A stretch of DNA of 64,000 bases from Prunus persica (Eukaryota; Streptophyta; Magnoliopsida; Rosales; Rosaceae), in assembly GCF_000346465.2 (NCBI RefSeq), contig NC_034011.1:1220765-1284764 (forward strand), written 5' to 3'. Below are positions 1 through 12,800 of the stretch, one piece after another; positions within the stretch are counted from its first letter, which is position 1; the number at the start of each line of letters is the position of its first letter. The translations under genes and the position numbers were made by a program. Below the pieces are notes generated by a model. It was not told where the DNA came from. It searched no databases and saw only the letters and a program-made list of their open reading frames with translations.

Positions 1-2062
1 ATTGTAATATTCCAAACAAATAATTTTTAATTATAATTATATTTCACCGTATACTTACTGATGTCATTGCCAATCCTAAAAGTAATTTCATATATAATTG
101 CATACTTTTTTTTGGGTAATTGTTATTGGCATTTTAAAACGTCGGCATGCACTCATATATAAAAATACAAGGGAGAAACTAAGTTGAATGAGTGAAGGAT
201 GACTTTTTTTCAAATGTCAATAACAATCTTTAGAAAAAGTTTGCATGTTTATTTGGAACGAATTTATTGCCTGTCCAATTGATCTGCCCCACATATGCAT
301 CTTAACTAAATTTATAAAAATAGATATTGGAGGCATGAACATTTTTCTGTTAGCAATTATGAAGCATAGCACATCAAGAAACATAAAGAGTGTGAATGCA
401 CTAGGGCTTCAAGGGGTTGAAAGATTCACAACAAATTATGGCTGTGATCCGTAAGAGTCGCCAAAAAGACTTTGGGATTTCCACACTACGTAGGAAAGAG
501 GGTGATAAATTTTGAGTTTATTTCTACTTCCAGAACTCATCGTCTTTGAATGGATATATCCCAACATTAATGAACTATTTTCTACTAGCTCTATTTTTCA
601 GAACGCAAAGGTGGCGTAAGTTTGGGCACTCATTCAAGAGTGCTAGGCCTCAACATTGACTGAATAAGCATTCCCAACTCATGATTTACGCACTACATGC
701 AATTTTTCTTCCTACAATCCACTTGTATACTTGAGATTCACATTATACATATCATATTATAATTCTCATATGTCTCGTAAACGTATGCTGTGTTTTTTTC
801 ACACATATAAAACTTCACTTGCAAAGTTTCTGTAAAATAACTTTTACCAATCGACGGACATCATGTTCTTCTATGACGCATAGTGTTCGTGTACGTTTGT
901 ATATATAATCGTATAAAAGTGAGAAGGTATTCAAATCCCTTTTGGATAAAATTGCCCTAATTCAAAATACGTAATTTTGAAATAAGTTTTCCATTTTCAT
1001 CCCTTTGTTCATCTTCGTACCTTTTGTCAGTGTCCCCATTTATAAATATCGTAAGGAATAAATATATCTGAATGTTTACAAATATTTCTTGTCGTTCACG
1101 CGGATAGACAGCTAGTTATTAGCTTTTGTCAAGTTAGACAACTTCGCATCAAAAGATAAAACAAGGACTTAGGTTGCAATCCAGATGGTATATCAATTTT
1201 ATTTTATGTCTTTATCTCTTAGTGTTTATAATTATTTTTCTCGGGCTGGATTTTTCATGGTCAAATAAAATGAAATTGGTTTTAATAAAGTCAATGACAT
1301 GGAACAGGAAATCTTCTTTGAAAGAAGAAGCTACTGTACAATGACAAAGACCTATTCACATTATTTCTTGGGTTAATTTTGACTAGGTGTACGGATGTTT
1401 ATTTTTGTGAGAGTACTTTCTTATCTTCTCCGGGTTGATTAATGAATCTTTACAACACACATGTCATAATCGAGAACTATATTTATTTTTTAAAATTACA
1501 ATTTAAAGATTATCATAATTAGTGATTCACACGGCGTACGGTTGAACTATTTTTTCATGAATGTTACTTCCTAACTTACGGTTCTAACTTTCACGAGACA
1601 AAAACAATGATTTGTACTGATTGCCAACCAAAGACACTGAATACAAGGTTGTTGCATGAATAAACCACACACAAGAAATACAAATTTTATTTGGTTGATA
1701 CTTCATATTCAAACATCAAACATGACCTTGCATATAGAGGGAAACGTAGGTTTTCTTTAAGGTTGTGCTGTAGTTTAAGATTGTGTATGAATATTTAATA
1801 GCAGTTGATACATAACAAACTCAACTGCCTTGATTGACCAAGGCATCCCCATCGCTAGGTCGCATTTACTAACAAGTTTCCTAATCATGTGGTTAACATC
1901 CTCTTAACATTCTTTAAAGCATGTGGCAGAGTTTACAGTTTTCATATATTGAACTAACGTACGTATGATAATAATATAATAAACAAAAATATGATAATAT
2001 ATAATAATTAAAGGTAGTACATGAAACACTTTTTTTAACGTAAAATTAAAATGAAATTAGTC

Positions 2063-2160
2063 AATAGGGTCTAACCCAATCAAAAAAGGGCATTGATTTG
2101 CAGATCAATAGTCTTAGATTCGAATTCCCAAATCCTGCTCCCCTTGTAAGTTTTTTTTTT
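2063..2160 (+). mobile_element. Degenerate tRNA-derived SINE copy
   Basis: The order of motifs matches the better copies at 30, 32, 36 and 47 kb: a GTCTAACCCAATCAAAAAAG block in the A-box position, then CATTGATTTGCAGATCAATA, then a B-box-like GATTCGAATTC, then a T-rich 3' end. The A box is clearly decayed and no target duplication is visible, so this is an old copy. Confidence 0.5.
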
Positions 2161-2779
2161 GGTCGAATTTCTTTATAGTTTAGACTATTGTTTGTACTAA
2201 AAAAAATTTAAAATCAAAATAGAAGAAAGATGATGGTCCAACGTAGCTCTCTTTTGGCTTGGAAAACAACTGTTGCTTAGAGTTTCTATCTGAATTTATG
2301 TCATTGCAATTTGCAATAATGATAAAGTACTTGTCTTTACTTGGTTTTAATTAATCATAGGTTTAAAAATTAATAACAGGTTGACAAGCAACCCATCTCA
2401 AAGGAGTTGACATTGGGTGAGGGCATTTCTACTTCTACATATACATTAAATTAAAGGGAATCTTTAATTGCATGCATGCCACTGCCAGGCTGGCTTTTAA
2501 ATCCTCGAACACGCTATTAAGCGTTCTAGAAGCAATTTTCTCATTAGTTTTTCCTCATGTTGCAAAACATAATTAAAAAAGGGTTTACCTTCTTTGATTT
2601 GGGATTTAGACTGATTGTTTTACTCTTTCTCAACGTTTAATCTCAACTTTTTTTTAATCACAAATCCAAGCATTATCGAGTTTTAAAACAAAACATGCCA
2701 AGCGCTACATATTTTATTTTATTTTACTATTAAATCCTAAATCTCAACGATAATTTAGATTTGGTATATGTATGGCGGT

Positions 2780-2858
2780 CAATGAGGCCAAGCATAGTGA
2801 AAAAAAGAACTCTGATAACATCTTAGTTGTGCGTGTGAGAAATCTCCCTCTTCATGAT
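2780..2858 (+). mobile_element. SINE fragment lacking the B box
   Basis: It contains the A-box-like CCAAGCATAGTGAAAAAAAG and the family's conserved 3' module (ACATCTTAGTTGTG, then GTGTGAGAAATCTCCCTC). The central B-box segment found in the other copies is missing. It is best explained as an internally deleted member of the same SINE family. Confidence 0.45.
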
Positions 2859-4485
2859 TTAGTATACATATGCACTTTCTCTACAACTCCAAATGAGAAC
2901 TGAAAAATAGTTAGTTTAAGCTCTTACTCTCTCATATATAAGCTAAGCTAATCGCAAGAGTCGCCTACAGTTGAAAGAAATGACAAAGAAGAACAAACAA
3001 AATCAGCTCAGTTACTTTATAATTTAAAGGTACATTTTTGCTCCCCCACTTGCTCCTGGTTCGTGGAATTTAATTTTCAAATAAATTAATCTCCTTCAAA
3101 CAGAAAGGGTTTAAAATAATATAATAATAAAAAAATACCAGCACGTATAACCTAGCTAATGTTTGACTACATATACTAGTATATAAATTTCTTGAACTAT
3201 AGTCTATAAATAAGAAACGAACTTGCTTTGTTCTTCTTCCCATGATAATGTAAGTTAATGAATAATACTAAACAAATAATTTTTTTATAAACTTTTTATT
3301 AATTAATTAAATATCAACTACTCTTTAATCTAGTGATAATTTAAATCTCATATTCGACTCACGTATATATAATACAAATTTGTACTGAGTTCGATACTTC
3401 ATGCATTAAGTAAATTTGTGACGAGAATGATACAAAAATTAGCTTTGTAAGTGTATTAAGCAATCAAGTTACTATTGTCATATGATGTTGATCCTCATGT
3501 GATAATTTAACACACATGATTTTATTCGACAATAATTTATTTAGGAATTGTATATCATATATCATATGAAATGCTAATCTTACCCGCGGGATTGAACAAC
3601 AGTGAAAAGACGCATTGATAGAGGGGGACAATCAGTTTGGTTTCTTTCTTTATCTTGTTCCTCTCTTCAACCTAGGAATATGGAAACTTGAAGGAAGTTT
3701 GGTGCGATTTGTGGACCAGCCTATAACTTAAGGCAACATGTAGGGGTTAAGTCTGTGGCCTCACTACACGTGTTTAGTGCCTCACCAACTGTGAGCAGCC
3801 TGCTGAGTGCATAATTTGTTTGGATCAATGGAAATTGATGGCGCACCGAGATTTAGCTTAGTGGAAAATGATATTGACTTGATGATTGTTGGTTTTATAG
3901 AATTTTGACACTGTGTGAGAAAACGCTATTCTCCTTAATTTTCGTAAAAATGAAAATTGACAGCCAATATCATCATCACTGTGATCAATACAATATTACA
4001 ATATTACATTGAACAATAAATAAGAAGGCAAGAAAAAGGTGACGCAACTTAAATAACATGATAATGAAATGTAACCAATCGGGTTCTTGAAAAGGTTTAC
4101 TGAATTAATTCTTGAAGACAAAGGATAAGAAAACATGATGAGAAAGAGAAAACTGGAGCCTACAATAATACATTGAAATAACAATCAATCCAATCCAAAC
4201 AAATGCTTCCATGAACACACAAAAACCTTATTTTAATTTATTTTATTTCACTTTCTAAAGAGTAAAAAATGATTTACATACTTTTTGGATTTCTTACAAG
4301 AACATTAGAATCTGGGGATTGCCTTTTGCTTACTCCACTCCAATGTCACATCTAAAAGAAATTGTGATTTTTTCAAAGATGTGGTTTTCTCTATTCTCTT
4401 ATAATTTATTTTCTACTCTTTAAAAAACCAAAAGTAACAAGCAAATTACAAATAATCCAAGTGGAAAATTTGTTAATTCTCCTTT

Positions 4486-6241
4486 TCACAAAATCCCATA
4501 TGCCCAAGATTCTTGACCCCAACTGCTGAAGTCATCATCCCACAATCCAATGCTGTCATTGTTGTTGCTGTAATCACAAAGCCACTCAAAATCTGGGAGA
4601 TGCAGGTCTTCAAGAAAGTTGGATGCTGAATTTGAAGAAGATGAAGATGAAGAGGTTGATGAAGAAGAGGAAGGAGCACAAGGGACCAGAATCTCATGGG
4701 GCTCAATCAATGGAACTTCATCTGTGCAGAACCCATCAATCAAGAGCTCCATTTTATCCAACTCATCACCTCCTCCTTCCTCCTCTATGGCTTGAGCAGC
4801 AGGGGTGTTTTGCTCAACTTCAAATGTGTCATTAGCTGGACAAGATTTTTGTGCTTCTTCTTGTTGGTTTTGACTTTGTTCTTGTTGGCTTTGATCATTG
4901 ACATCATTAGCAATTGGCTTGTGGGTGAGAGGATCAATCCCCATTTTCTTCAACTTCTTCTTGATGTGGGTGTTCCAATGATTTTTGATCTCATTGTCTG
5001 TTCTTCCAGGGAGATGAGAGGCAATCTTAGACCATCTGAGAAAATAGACAACATTTGACTTGAGCACACAAGAAAGAAAATGCAGAAGAAAACAAATTTA
5101 ATAATTTGCTTTAAGTCTTTTTAGCATCATCAAAAGATTATTTGACTTTATGGCCATAAGAAAGGTCCAATAATACAAAATATACAGAAGGACAAGACTG
5201 CATATTTCAGCACTGTTGAATTCAAGGTTCTATAATAATTAACATGTCTTTTTTTTCTTTTTTTAAAAAAAAATCTCAAGTCAAAAGAAAAAAAAAAAAA
5301 AAAATTCATGTTGGACTGGGTGTAAAATCCTCAGACATCTTATTTCCCATAAATTGTATAATCTGGTCTTCTATTATTATTTACTAAAATGATAAAGAGT
5401 TCCTTAATTATAATTAATCTGTAATTTCAGAAATGGCAGAAAATATTTGAACTTGCTATAAAAAAATAAACCTGTTGCCAAGTTGAGCGTGAAGATCAAT
5501 GACCATTTTCTCTTCAATTTCTGATAAAAGACCTCTCTTCAAGTCTGGCCTAAGATAGTTGGTCCATCTCAGCCTGCAACTTTTTCCACACCTTAACAAT
5601 CCTGCAATTGAGACCAACCCACCATAGCTATAATCAGTGAGCTGATAATTCATTGAATATATTGGGGCATTCAAATTCCAACAAGTTTCCACTTTAATAT
5701 TGATAATCATGAGAATCAGGCCTCTTAAACTGTTAGCTCATTTCCCTTAATTTCCCAGAGCAAAAACAAAAAACAAAAAGAAAACTTCAGAGCCACCTTA
5801 TTTTGTTTTTCTGAGAGAGAAAAGAAAATTAAAAACAAAGATGAAGAGATGAAGAGATGAAGAGATGAAATGATGAATTAGAATAAACCCAATTTCTGAA
5901 AACAAAAGAGAAACTTGTAAAAGTTTTGGAATTCAAACACATTAACAGAAAACACATGTTCTCCTACCCCTCTCTCTCTCCCCTGAAGGAAAGAAACAGA
6001 ATGAATAACAGAGCAATCAAATTTGCACAACATCTCTTTTTCTTTCTCTGTCTCTCTCTAGAATGCAGTGACAAAAACGAAGTATAAATATGATAATGGA
6101 TATGAGACCTGCAAGCTTAGGAACAGCTCTCCAGCAGCATTGGCCATTTGTGAGGATGAAGTTAATGAGCTTCTTGTCCTCTTCAGCTGTCCATGGCCCC
6201 TTCTTCAACCCAACTTTGTCACAGCATGGTTGCCTTCCCAT
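4486..6241 (-). CDS. R2R3-MYB transcription factor, ODORANT1/MYB20-43-85 type
   Basis: Nuclear DNA-binding regulator. Coding exons are 6241-6109, 5601-5472 and 5035-4486 (133+130+550 nt, 270 aa). The 133/130-nt first exons are the classic R2R3-MYB layout, and both introns are GT-AG in phase. The protein begins [21 protein letters not shown]2 holds the spaced tryptophans up to [10 protein letters not shown], and R3 contains [31 protein letters not shown] (split here: [16 protein letters not shown], then [15 protein letters not shown]). The following [11 protein letters not shown] motif is typical of the clade with petunia ODORANT1 and Arabidopsis MYB20/42/43/85. The C-terminal half is low complexity: Q/E-rich, a serine run, then acidic with FEWLCDY near the end, which would suit activation. 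Known members regulate phenylpropanoid, lignin or benzenoid supply; that role here is inferred. No bHLH-interaction motif is seen in R3. The assignment to the family is firm; the exact orthologue is not. Confidence 0.93.
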
Positions 6242-6461
6242 TTTTATTAATCCTCCCCAAAATCAAACACAACCCACAAAAGCTATAAGACCAATTAGCT
6301 ATAATTTGTATACAGTAGCTGCTCAATAAACTATATTCAGGTCTTCAACTTAGCAATCTTAGCTTAGCTAGGCCTAGGCCAAGGCAGGCAGATATGTAAA
6401 ATAAGGCACAGACTGATTCTGAGATGTGCAGATGACAAGCTTAGACTCATACCACCACCCA

Positions 6462-6472
6462 CCTATATATAG
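6462..6472 (-). promoter_or_regulatory. Probable TATA box of the MYB gene
   Basis: ACTATATATAG reads on the minus strand about 225 nt upstream of the MYB start codon. This spacing would give a 5' leader of roughly 190 nt. The lower-coordinate side also carries (CT/GA) runs near 5970-5990 and 6040-6060 in the first intron. A pure CT run lies farther upstream at 6615-6630. Confidence 0.5.
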
Positions 6473-9400
6473 TATCTTTTCACCCACATAACTCTTAAAT
6501 ATATAATAATATAATAAGCCAAGCAGCACCTAAGGCCAAGAAGACTTTCCTACTATGGTTGGACTTTGGCTTGGCTTAGCTGGTTCAAGTATTTGATTTA
6601 TTTCTTTTTTTTCCTCTCTCTCTCTCTCTCATTTAACAATTAGTGTTATTGAAATTTAAATTCATGACCTCCTTTAACAGATATTTGTTTGCGAGTATTT
6701 ATGTAAGAACCACTTATATTCATAAGCAATTTTGTTAGAAGTACAATAAAATTTTCATTGAAAATTTACATTTTTTAAAGAAACACCTACATCGTTTAAA
6801 GAAGTACTAAAAAATGTTATCGCAACCGATAAGTATTTTAAAATATTCTGTTAAAAATTGTTAGAAGCGTAATTCATTATTTGAATCCGCTATTAGTCCA
6901 TTTAAGAACTTTATTAAACAAACATTGGATGTCACTATGCTACATTTTAATTGTTTCGTTTACTTCCATTATTTCTTTTAATCTTTCAGAATTTAATTTA
7001 ATTTCTATTTTGTGTGGTGCTAGTCAGTTTTTTCTCCGACATTTGGGTATACACGTGTTGAGCTGCTGGGGGTAACGCGTAACACGTGCGGGCGTCTTGA
7101 TCAGATAGCTCCACCTCATCAACCTTCTTTGCTTGCGTTTGAAGCGTCAGACACTCCATTGGAGATAAAACGACACCGCCACAAATCTTCATGAGGAAAT
7201 TTTGGAACCCTAATTATAAATAAATGCTTTTTGTACTTCTCCGTCATCCCCAATTTTACATTTACACTACTGCTTCTTTAATTAGTCGTATGTACAAAGC
7301 AAAAAGGTCCCATCCAATTTCTCGTAATTATGTTTCATAAAATAAATAAAAAAGTTTCTCTTAATTATGTCCTAATTAAATTAAATATAGAAATTAATGT
7401 ATTTAAAAAAATACAAAGAGAAATGAGACTTCCCTATTTGATCATCATTATCGCAGACAAGATGAAAGCTAGGATCATTATAATATAAAAAAATATATTA
7501 ATTAATTAATTTAACTGAAGTAATGATTAATTTTCGTATTAATATATAGTTTAGTTAATTAAAGTAATATGATTATCCATTAATATTGAGCCACTCCCGT
7601 ATACATATGCTTTTTAGTATATTTGTTCTTTTCAAAAGCACTATACATTTTTTTATACGCCATGTATGGTCCTACACACTTTAGTTTTAAGCAAAATTTT
7701 CCTTCTCTTACTCATAAAACCTCTTCCCATAAAGGGAAAGAGTTAGTAAAGGAAGGAAAGGGTTAGTGTTTGCCTCTTCCCATTGCTGCTATTTTGATCC
7801 TCTTCCTCCGCTGAAAATAATGTTGCACCAGACTTTGCAAAAGAAAGCCAGCCAATACCCACTGAATTTAGCAATGTATATGGCTTTTACTGCAGCTGTT
7901 TTAAAGATACAACAGACGGAAAACATACTCATATTCCTTATCTTTATCTAGTAAAGTCAATCGCCCGTTCGGAGCATAATTATCCCATTTTGGGTCTTGT
8001 CTAGGTTGGAAGCACCCCTGCACAAAGGTAATAACAGTTAGAATCAATAAGAAATTCCAAATGTCTAAAAGATAATACATTGATGTAGGCAGTTTGGTTG
8101 AATTTAGGCGTTTCACATAAGCCACACCAAAACAAACTAATTGTGGTTTGGTTTGGTTATGTTCACTTCTATATTTTTTTTGGTGCAAAAACAGAATCAA
8201 AACCATTTGAATTGGTTTGGTTTAGCCGGTTTGAATCGTTGTAATGATTTTTCCCTACTCATACTTTATATAATATGTATAATTGTTGATTTATAAATCA
8301 CTTGTTTGATTGAAATCTAAGCAAGAAATATGTGTCAGTCAAGGTGAGTGACAAAAATTACACTCTCTCGATGGACAAGGAAATTAAGATGAAAGGTCGA
8401 ACATTCACATCTAGATGTAAGACAAATTGTATGTCGTGTAGACTTGAGCTGTATGTAACTTCGTTTTTCAAAGAAATAGGACAATAGATGCTAAATGCTA
8501 GAATTGAAACCCAATAATTTACCGAAAAAATGTATGTGAATGTCTGGTTTTGGTCAAAGTACGTGAATGCGCATCCTTTATTTTGTCTTCAATCTGAACC
8601 TTCTCAATGCAAAGTCAAGTCTTTATCCGTTCAACTTGCATATATTCCAAAGTAACTTTAATTTCTTACTTTAACAGTGAGATAGTCTTATCAGCGTCTC
8701 AATTACCTTCTACTATTAGTATTACCCACAAAATTTTTCACATTTACTTTATTTTCTTGGAATTTCAATTTCACTTGGACTTTCCACTTGCCACTTAGTT
8801 TAATAATTTCTCTACAAAAACAGCAACCCCTGCCAGTCCAAGTCTTTACACAAAAGTCTTTGCTTTTTCACTTCTAGATGAGGAATCATACACTGGCTAG
8901 ATGCTTCACATTGGCAAAGACAAAAGGATGTTTGTTTACTTAATAGCACTTCTCTTCTCTCTTTAAGTGTTTTTTATTTTTATTTTTTCCCTTTGAGAAT
9001 TCCATTGAAACGAATTGTGTTCTAGAATTTTGAGGTCATCCAAACGTGTGGATGTTACAATGGACGGACAATGATTTGAATTTCCTATTCATTATGATAG
9101 AGACCAGAGTTATGAAGCAAAAAATTGATTTGATACCTAATCACATATACACATACAAGCTAAAAGATGTTCGACGATGTCTTTGTGGTGTGCAAAGCTT
9201 TTTTATATGCAAAGATGACGGATTATAATAAACCTAGTCACAGTCGAAACACGACACGACATAACTCTGTCGTCACCTTCAATATTATTTAGCTTGATTA
9301 CTCATTTTCAACTTATGTAGTGCAAGCAGGTGCTATTTTAGTGTCCATTTTCTTTTACAAATGGAAATATTCAGATTTCAACTAGGTTCATTCCAATATG

Positions 9401-9863
9401 AATCAAACATGCGTCTCAATCTGGTTGGTTAGTATTTTTGTCTCCATTTCCCATCCTCTAAACACGACGAGAAGAAAATGGCCTTTCTAGTGTTTGGGAA
9501 TTGGATTAGCTCCCAAAGTCTCCTACTAAAAAGCCTTCGCGGGGAGTCCGGGGACACCACAAAACTTCAGCACAATAAACAATAACAAGTCACAATATAT
9601 TTATCTCACAAAAATGGTGCTTCTAATTTAGGATCCTTCATTCGAAAATCGAAATCATTTCAAACGAACAAGGCAATTTACAACAACCAAAGCATGACAG
9701 ACTTGCCGGCTAGATAAGTACTGTACAGATCATTCTATTTGGTGAATAGCGAAATCCTACTATAGTTACAGAGTCTCAACAGTGGTTGTTTTCATCAATT
9801 CACCTTTTCAGCTCGTGTCGAACTTTGTTTGATCAAACACTCTGTAATTGATCGATTCATGGA
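6473..9863. other. Intergenic: MYB upstream region and ARL8 3' flank
   Basis: No gene is supported. The features seen are a CT microsatellite (about 6615-6630), a cluster of ACGT-core motifs at 7050-7090 (listed separately), and long AT-rich stretches such as 7330-7570. A repetitive GGTTTGG-rich patch lies near 8140-8230. Short reading frames at 7.0-7.2, 7.8-8.2 and 9.05-9.23 kb show no recognised domain and no splice continuation. The last 300-400 bases before 9864 are probably the ARL8 3' UTR. Confidence 0.5.
7050..7090. promoter_or_regulatory. Cluster of ACGT/G-box elements
   Basis: Within about 40 bases there are two CACGTG G-box cores (ATACACGTGTTG and AACACGTGCGGG) plus ACGCGT. G-boxes bind plant bZIP and bHLH factors. 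The site lies about 810 bp upstream of the MYB start codon, so it could be a distal element of that promoter. The region is GC-richer than its surroundings. Function is inferred only. Confidence 0.35.
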
Positions 9864-12800
9864 TCAGGTTGCTGTTTTGGAGTGTTTGATAAGCCAATCA
9901 ATGACAACATCTATATTTATGGAATCCTTGCATGAGATCATATAGCAGCAGACCTCCTTGTCCGTAATTGAATCAAGGCCTCTGAAAACACCAAATGGAA
10001 CACATCAAGATTTCTAGTAGTAGAAATAATCAACAGAGAATGATGATTGAAGTAACAACTATATCACATTCTGTACTCACAGTTGATCAACCAATGCTTG
10101 CTTGGAAAGAGCCTCAGACTTGTCGATTTTGTTGCCAAGAACAAGTAAAGGAATCCCACTTAAGGAAGGTTTCATCAAGAGGTCATGTAGCTCACTTCGA
10201 GATATTGGAACACTGTCTCTATCAGCAGCATCAACTACATACCTGTGACAACATCCAGTACGAAGGAAGAATTAGAAAGGGACCAGATTGATAGACAGCT
10301 CAGCTAACAGGCTGGGAATGAATGCCCAGACCTCTAAATTAAATAAATATAAGATGTATGTATATTGATAAACAAATGTGGAAAGTCTTCAAATAGCTGT
10401 CTGATGAAGGATAAGAGAATTGATTAATGCCGGCTAAGAGAACACTAAGGATAGACAGCCGACTTTATATAATAATGGATTTAAATATCAAAGCAAGTCT
10501 TTTTTTCATAAGCATGATTGACAGTTAAATTTTTCAACGTTTCTTAAGAGAACAAAAATGTCAAAAATATAGAAAGAGTCCAAAGGTGAGGCTTAATTTT
10601 CAGGATCAAAATATACTGTTCCTGCACACAGGCAGGCATTTGCTAGTTTCCCCAAAAGCCAGAAAAGATAGAGATGAAATTTCAAAAGGAGAAAACTTAA
10701 TAGAATACAAAGTGACTGAAGGAATTACACAATTACAGAGACACCACGACAGTAACGCTCCCACATTGTACGGAACCTCCGTTGCCCTCCAAGGTCCCAA
10801 ACCTTAATTGTCACATTTCCCTTGGTTACTTTTCGCATGTTGAATCCAACCTGGTTTTCATAATAGGAAAGAATTCCTCTTAAAGTACTAGAAACATATA
10901 TTTTTCACACCACCCAAAAAAATGTGATAAACCTAATTCCACAATTTGTTCGAGAAAAGATGCTTACAGTTGGAATCATGTCCTCACTGTAGCCACCTGT
11001 CTGGTAATGAAAACATAGAATGATTAATGTGAAGGGGTAGCAACTATACATGCTAGAAAGGATGTGCAAAGTTTGTGTTTCACTCACAGCAATGGCATTT
11101 AAAAGAGATGTCTTTCCTGCATTCTGAAGCCCTACTAGTGAAAGTTCCATTTCCTGTTTAAAGAATAAGCTGAAATGTAGGCACAGAGTAGGATGATACA
11201 AAGTTAGCAGACCGATCATCGAGAAATCTAGAGACCTTCCATTTTGCAACAGTGTCATAATAAAAGAAAGGATAATGCAAATAGGACTCACTGCCCAAGA
11301 AAATGGACTCTCCACCTATTTCATTGTGTGCTCAAGAATTAAGAAAATGTGAAGATGTGGAAGCCAATAGTTATAACACCTTACAGCTATTATGGTTAAA
11401 ACGTGCTAGTATCGTACAAAATTACTGCAAATTATGCTTCAACCAAAGAATGCGCAATTTGGACAGGGATTAACAGAAGTCATCATATGCATATCCAAGA
11501 GGAATATATTTTAGGCAAAGTTGTTCTGTAAAGAGTACAAATTTCAGCACTACAAATCCTTTTTTCTCTTCCTTTTCAAACCTTCACACTGATATTTCTG
11601 TGGAAGTATCTAACAAATATATGTATCAGACGAAATTCCACCCATCTGCCATGAATTTAGTAAAACAATTCCTGAACAAACCAGTTGGGAAGCAAATAAA
11701 AAAAATCAAAAGTGTATGCATGGATGGCATCATTTTCAGATATACAGACAGGCAACCTGAGAACCAGTATGGAAATAAGAGAACTGCACTCAATCTAGTG
11801 TAAAGTTTGGATCCACTTTACAAGCGTAAACAATGTATCAGTAAACTTGTCCCATCTCGTATCAAATAGTATTACCAGACATGTAACAGTTTTTCCAGGT
11901 GTAAACAGATTATAATGGCTCAAAGGTACTATCCTTGTACTCTGTATCGTTTAAGATCAGGTACAGCTAATATAGGAAGATATGACTCTGTACTGGAGCT
12001 GAGACTGTTCGAACTGAAATAATAGGGGATTTGCAGACAGAGTAGTCGGGACGGTTTAGTAGGAACTAAAGACTACCAAGATAATTTAGACATATCATAG
12101 AACTGATATGGGTTAAGAGGTTGGTGTACAAAGGGCTGGCAAGATGGAATGGAATTGTCACTCCATTCTGCATCAAAGTTGTGATCTAGGCTGGGACCCA
12201 TCTGGGGCTTGTAGGGACTTCCCATCTGGTTTGCTATTCATACTTTGCTCATGTTTCTAGGACCTAATGACTTATTTTGCTACACACAACTCAACTACAG
12301 TTGCTGCCTCTTGCAAGAAAAAGAGCATAATACAAAACTGAGTGTTGATATCAAGAAATATCATAAGACAAAAGATCAGTTGAAGTTGCTACACATCAAT
12401 CGACCGAGATCTGTCAACTTTGAATCCATTCAATTGGTTTATCAAATGAAACAAGACAGGATGTTTCAATCAAACGAGAGGCAAGCCTGATCTACTGACA
12501 ACTGCATCAGGATTCTTATAAATTTGAGATTTTAGGATTTTAAGTTTCCTTATTCAAACTTCTCAAACATGCTTGTTTTACTTTTCTAGGGATTGCCTGA
12601 TCATGTGAATACAAGTTTCAAATTTTTTGTATGAAATTTTGAACTTGGGCTTTATAGTTCTCTCATTAAGGTTTCGTTTTTTTTTTTTTTTTTGGGGGGG
12701 GTGGGTGTGGTTAAAATCTATTAGCATTGGAACTTCGATTTTCAATTCAACTGTTTAGTGCTCGCTTGCATTTCAGAAAACTCTAGATCTCTGTTGTGTG

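Larger units (their letters stand above)
1..4485. other. Intergenic, AT-rich, no gene seen
   Basis: No coding region longer than about 70 codons makes sense here, and none shows a recognisable domain or a splice-consistent extension. The stretch is AT-rich with scattered poly-A/T runs. It holds two degenerate SINE copies (near 2063-2160 and 2780-2858, listed separately). The part just below 4485 is the downstream flank and probable 3' UTR of the MYB gene, which is read on the minus strand. Confidence 0.6.

Noticed and set aside
6998..7192. 64-codon minus-strand frame over the G-box cluster
   Set aside because: Plausible amino-acid mix but no recognised domain, no exon continuation, and too short to support.
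12245..12490. 81-codon plus-strand frame within ARL8 intron 1
   Set aside because: No recognisable domain or neighbouring exon; lies inside an intron of the opposite strand.
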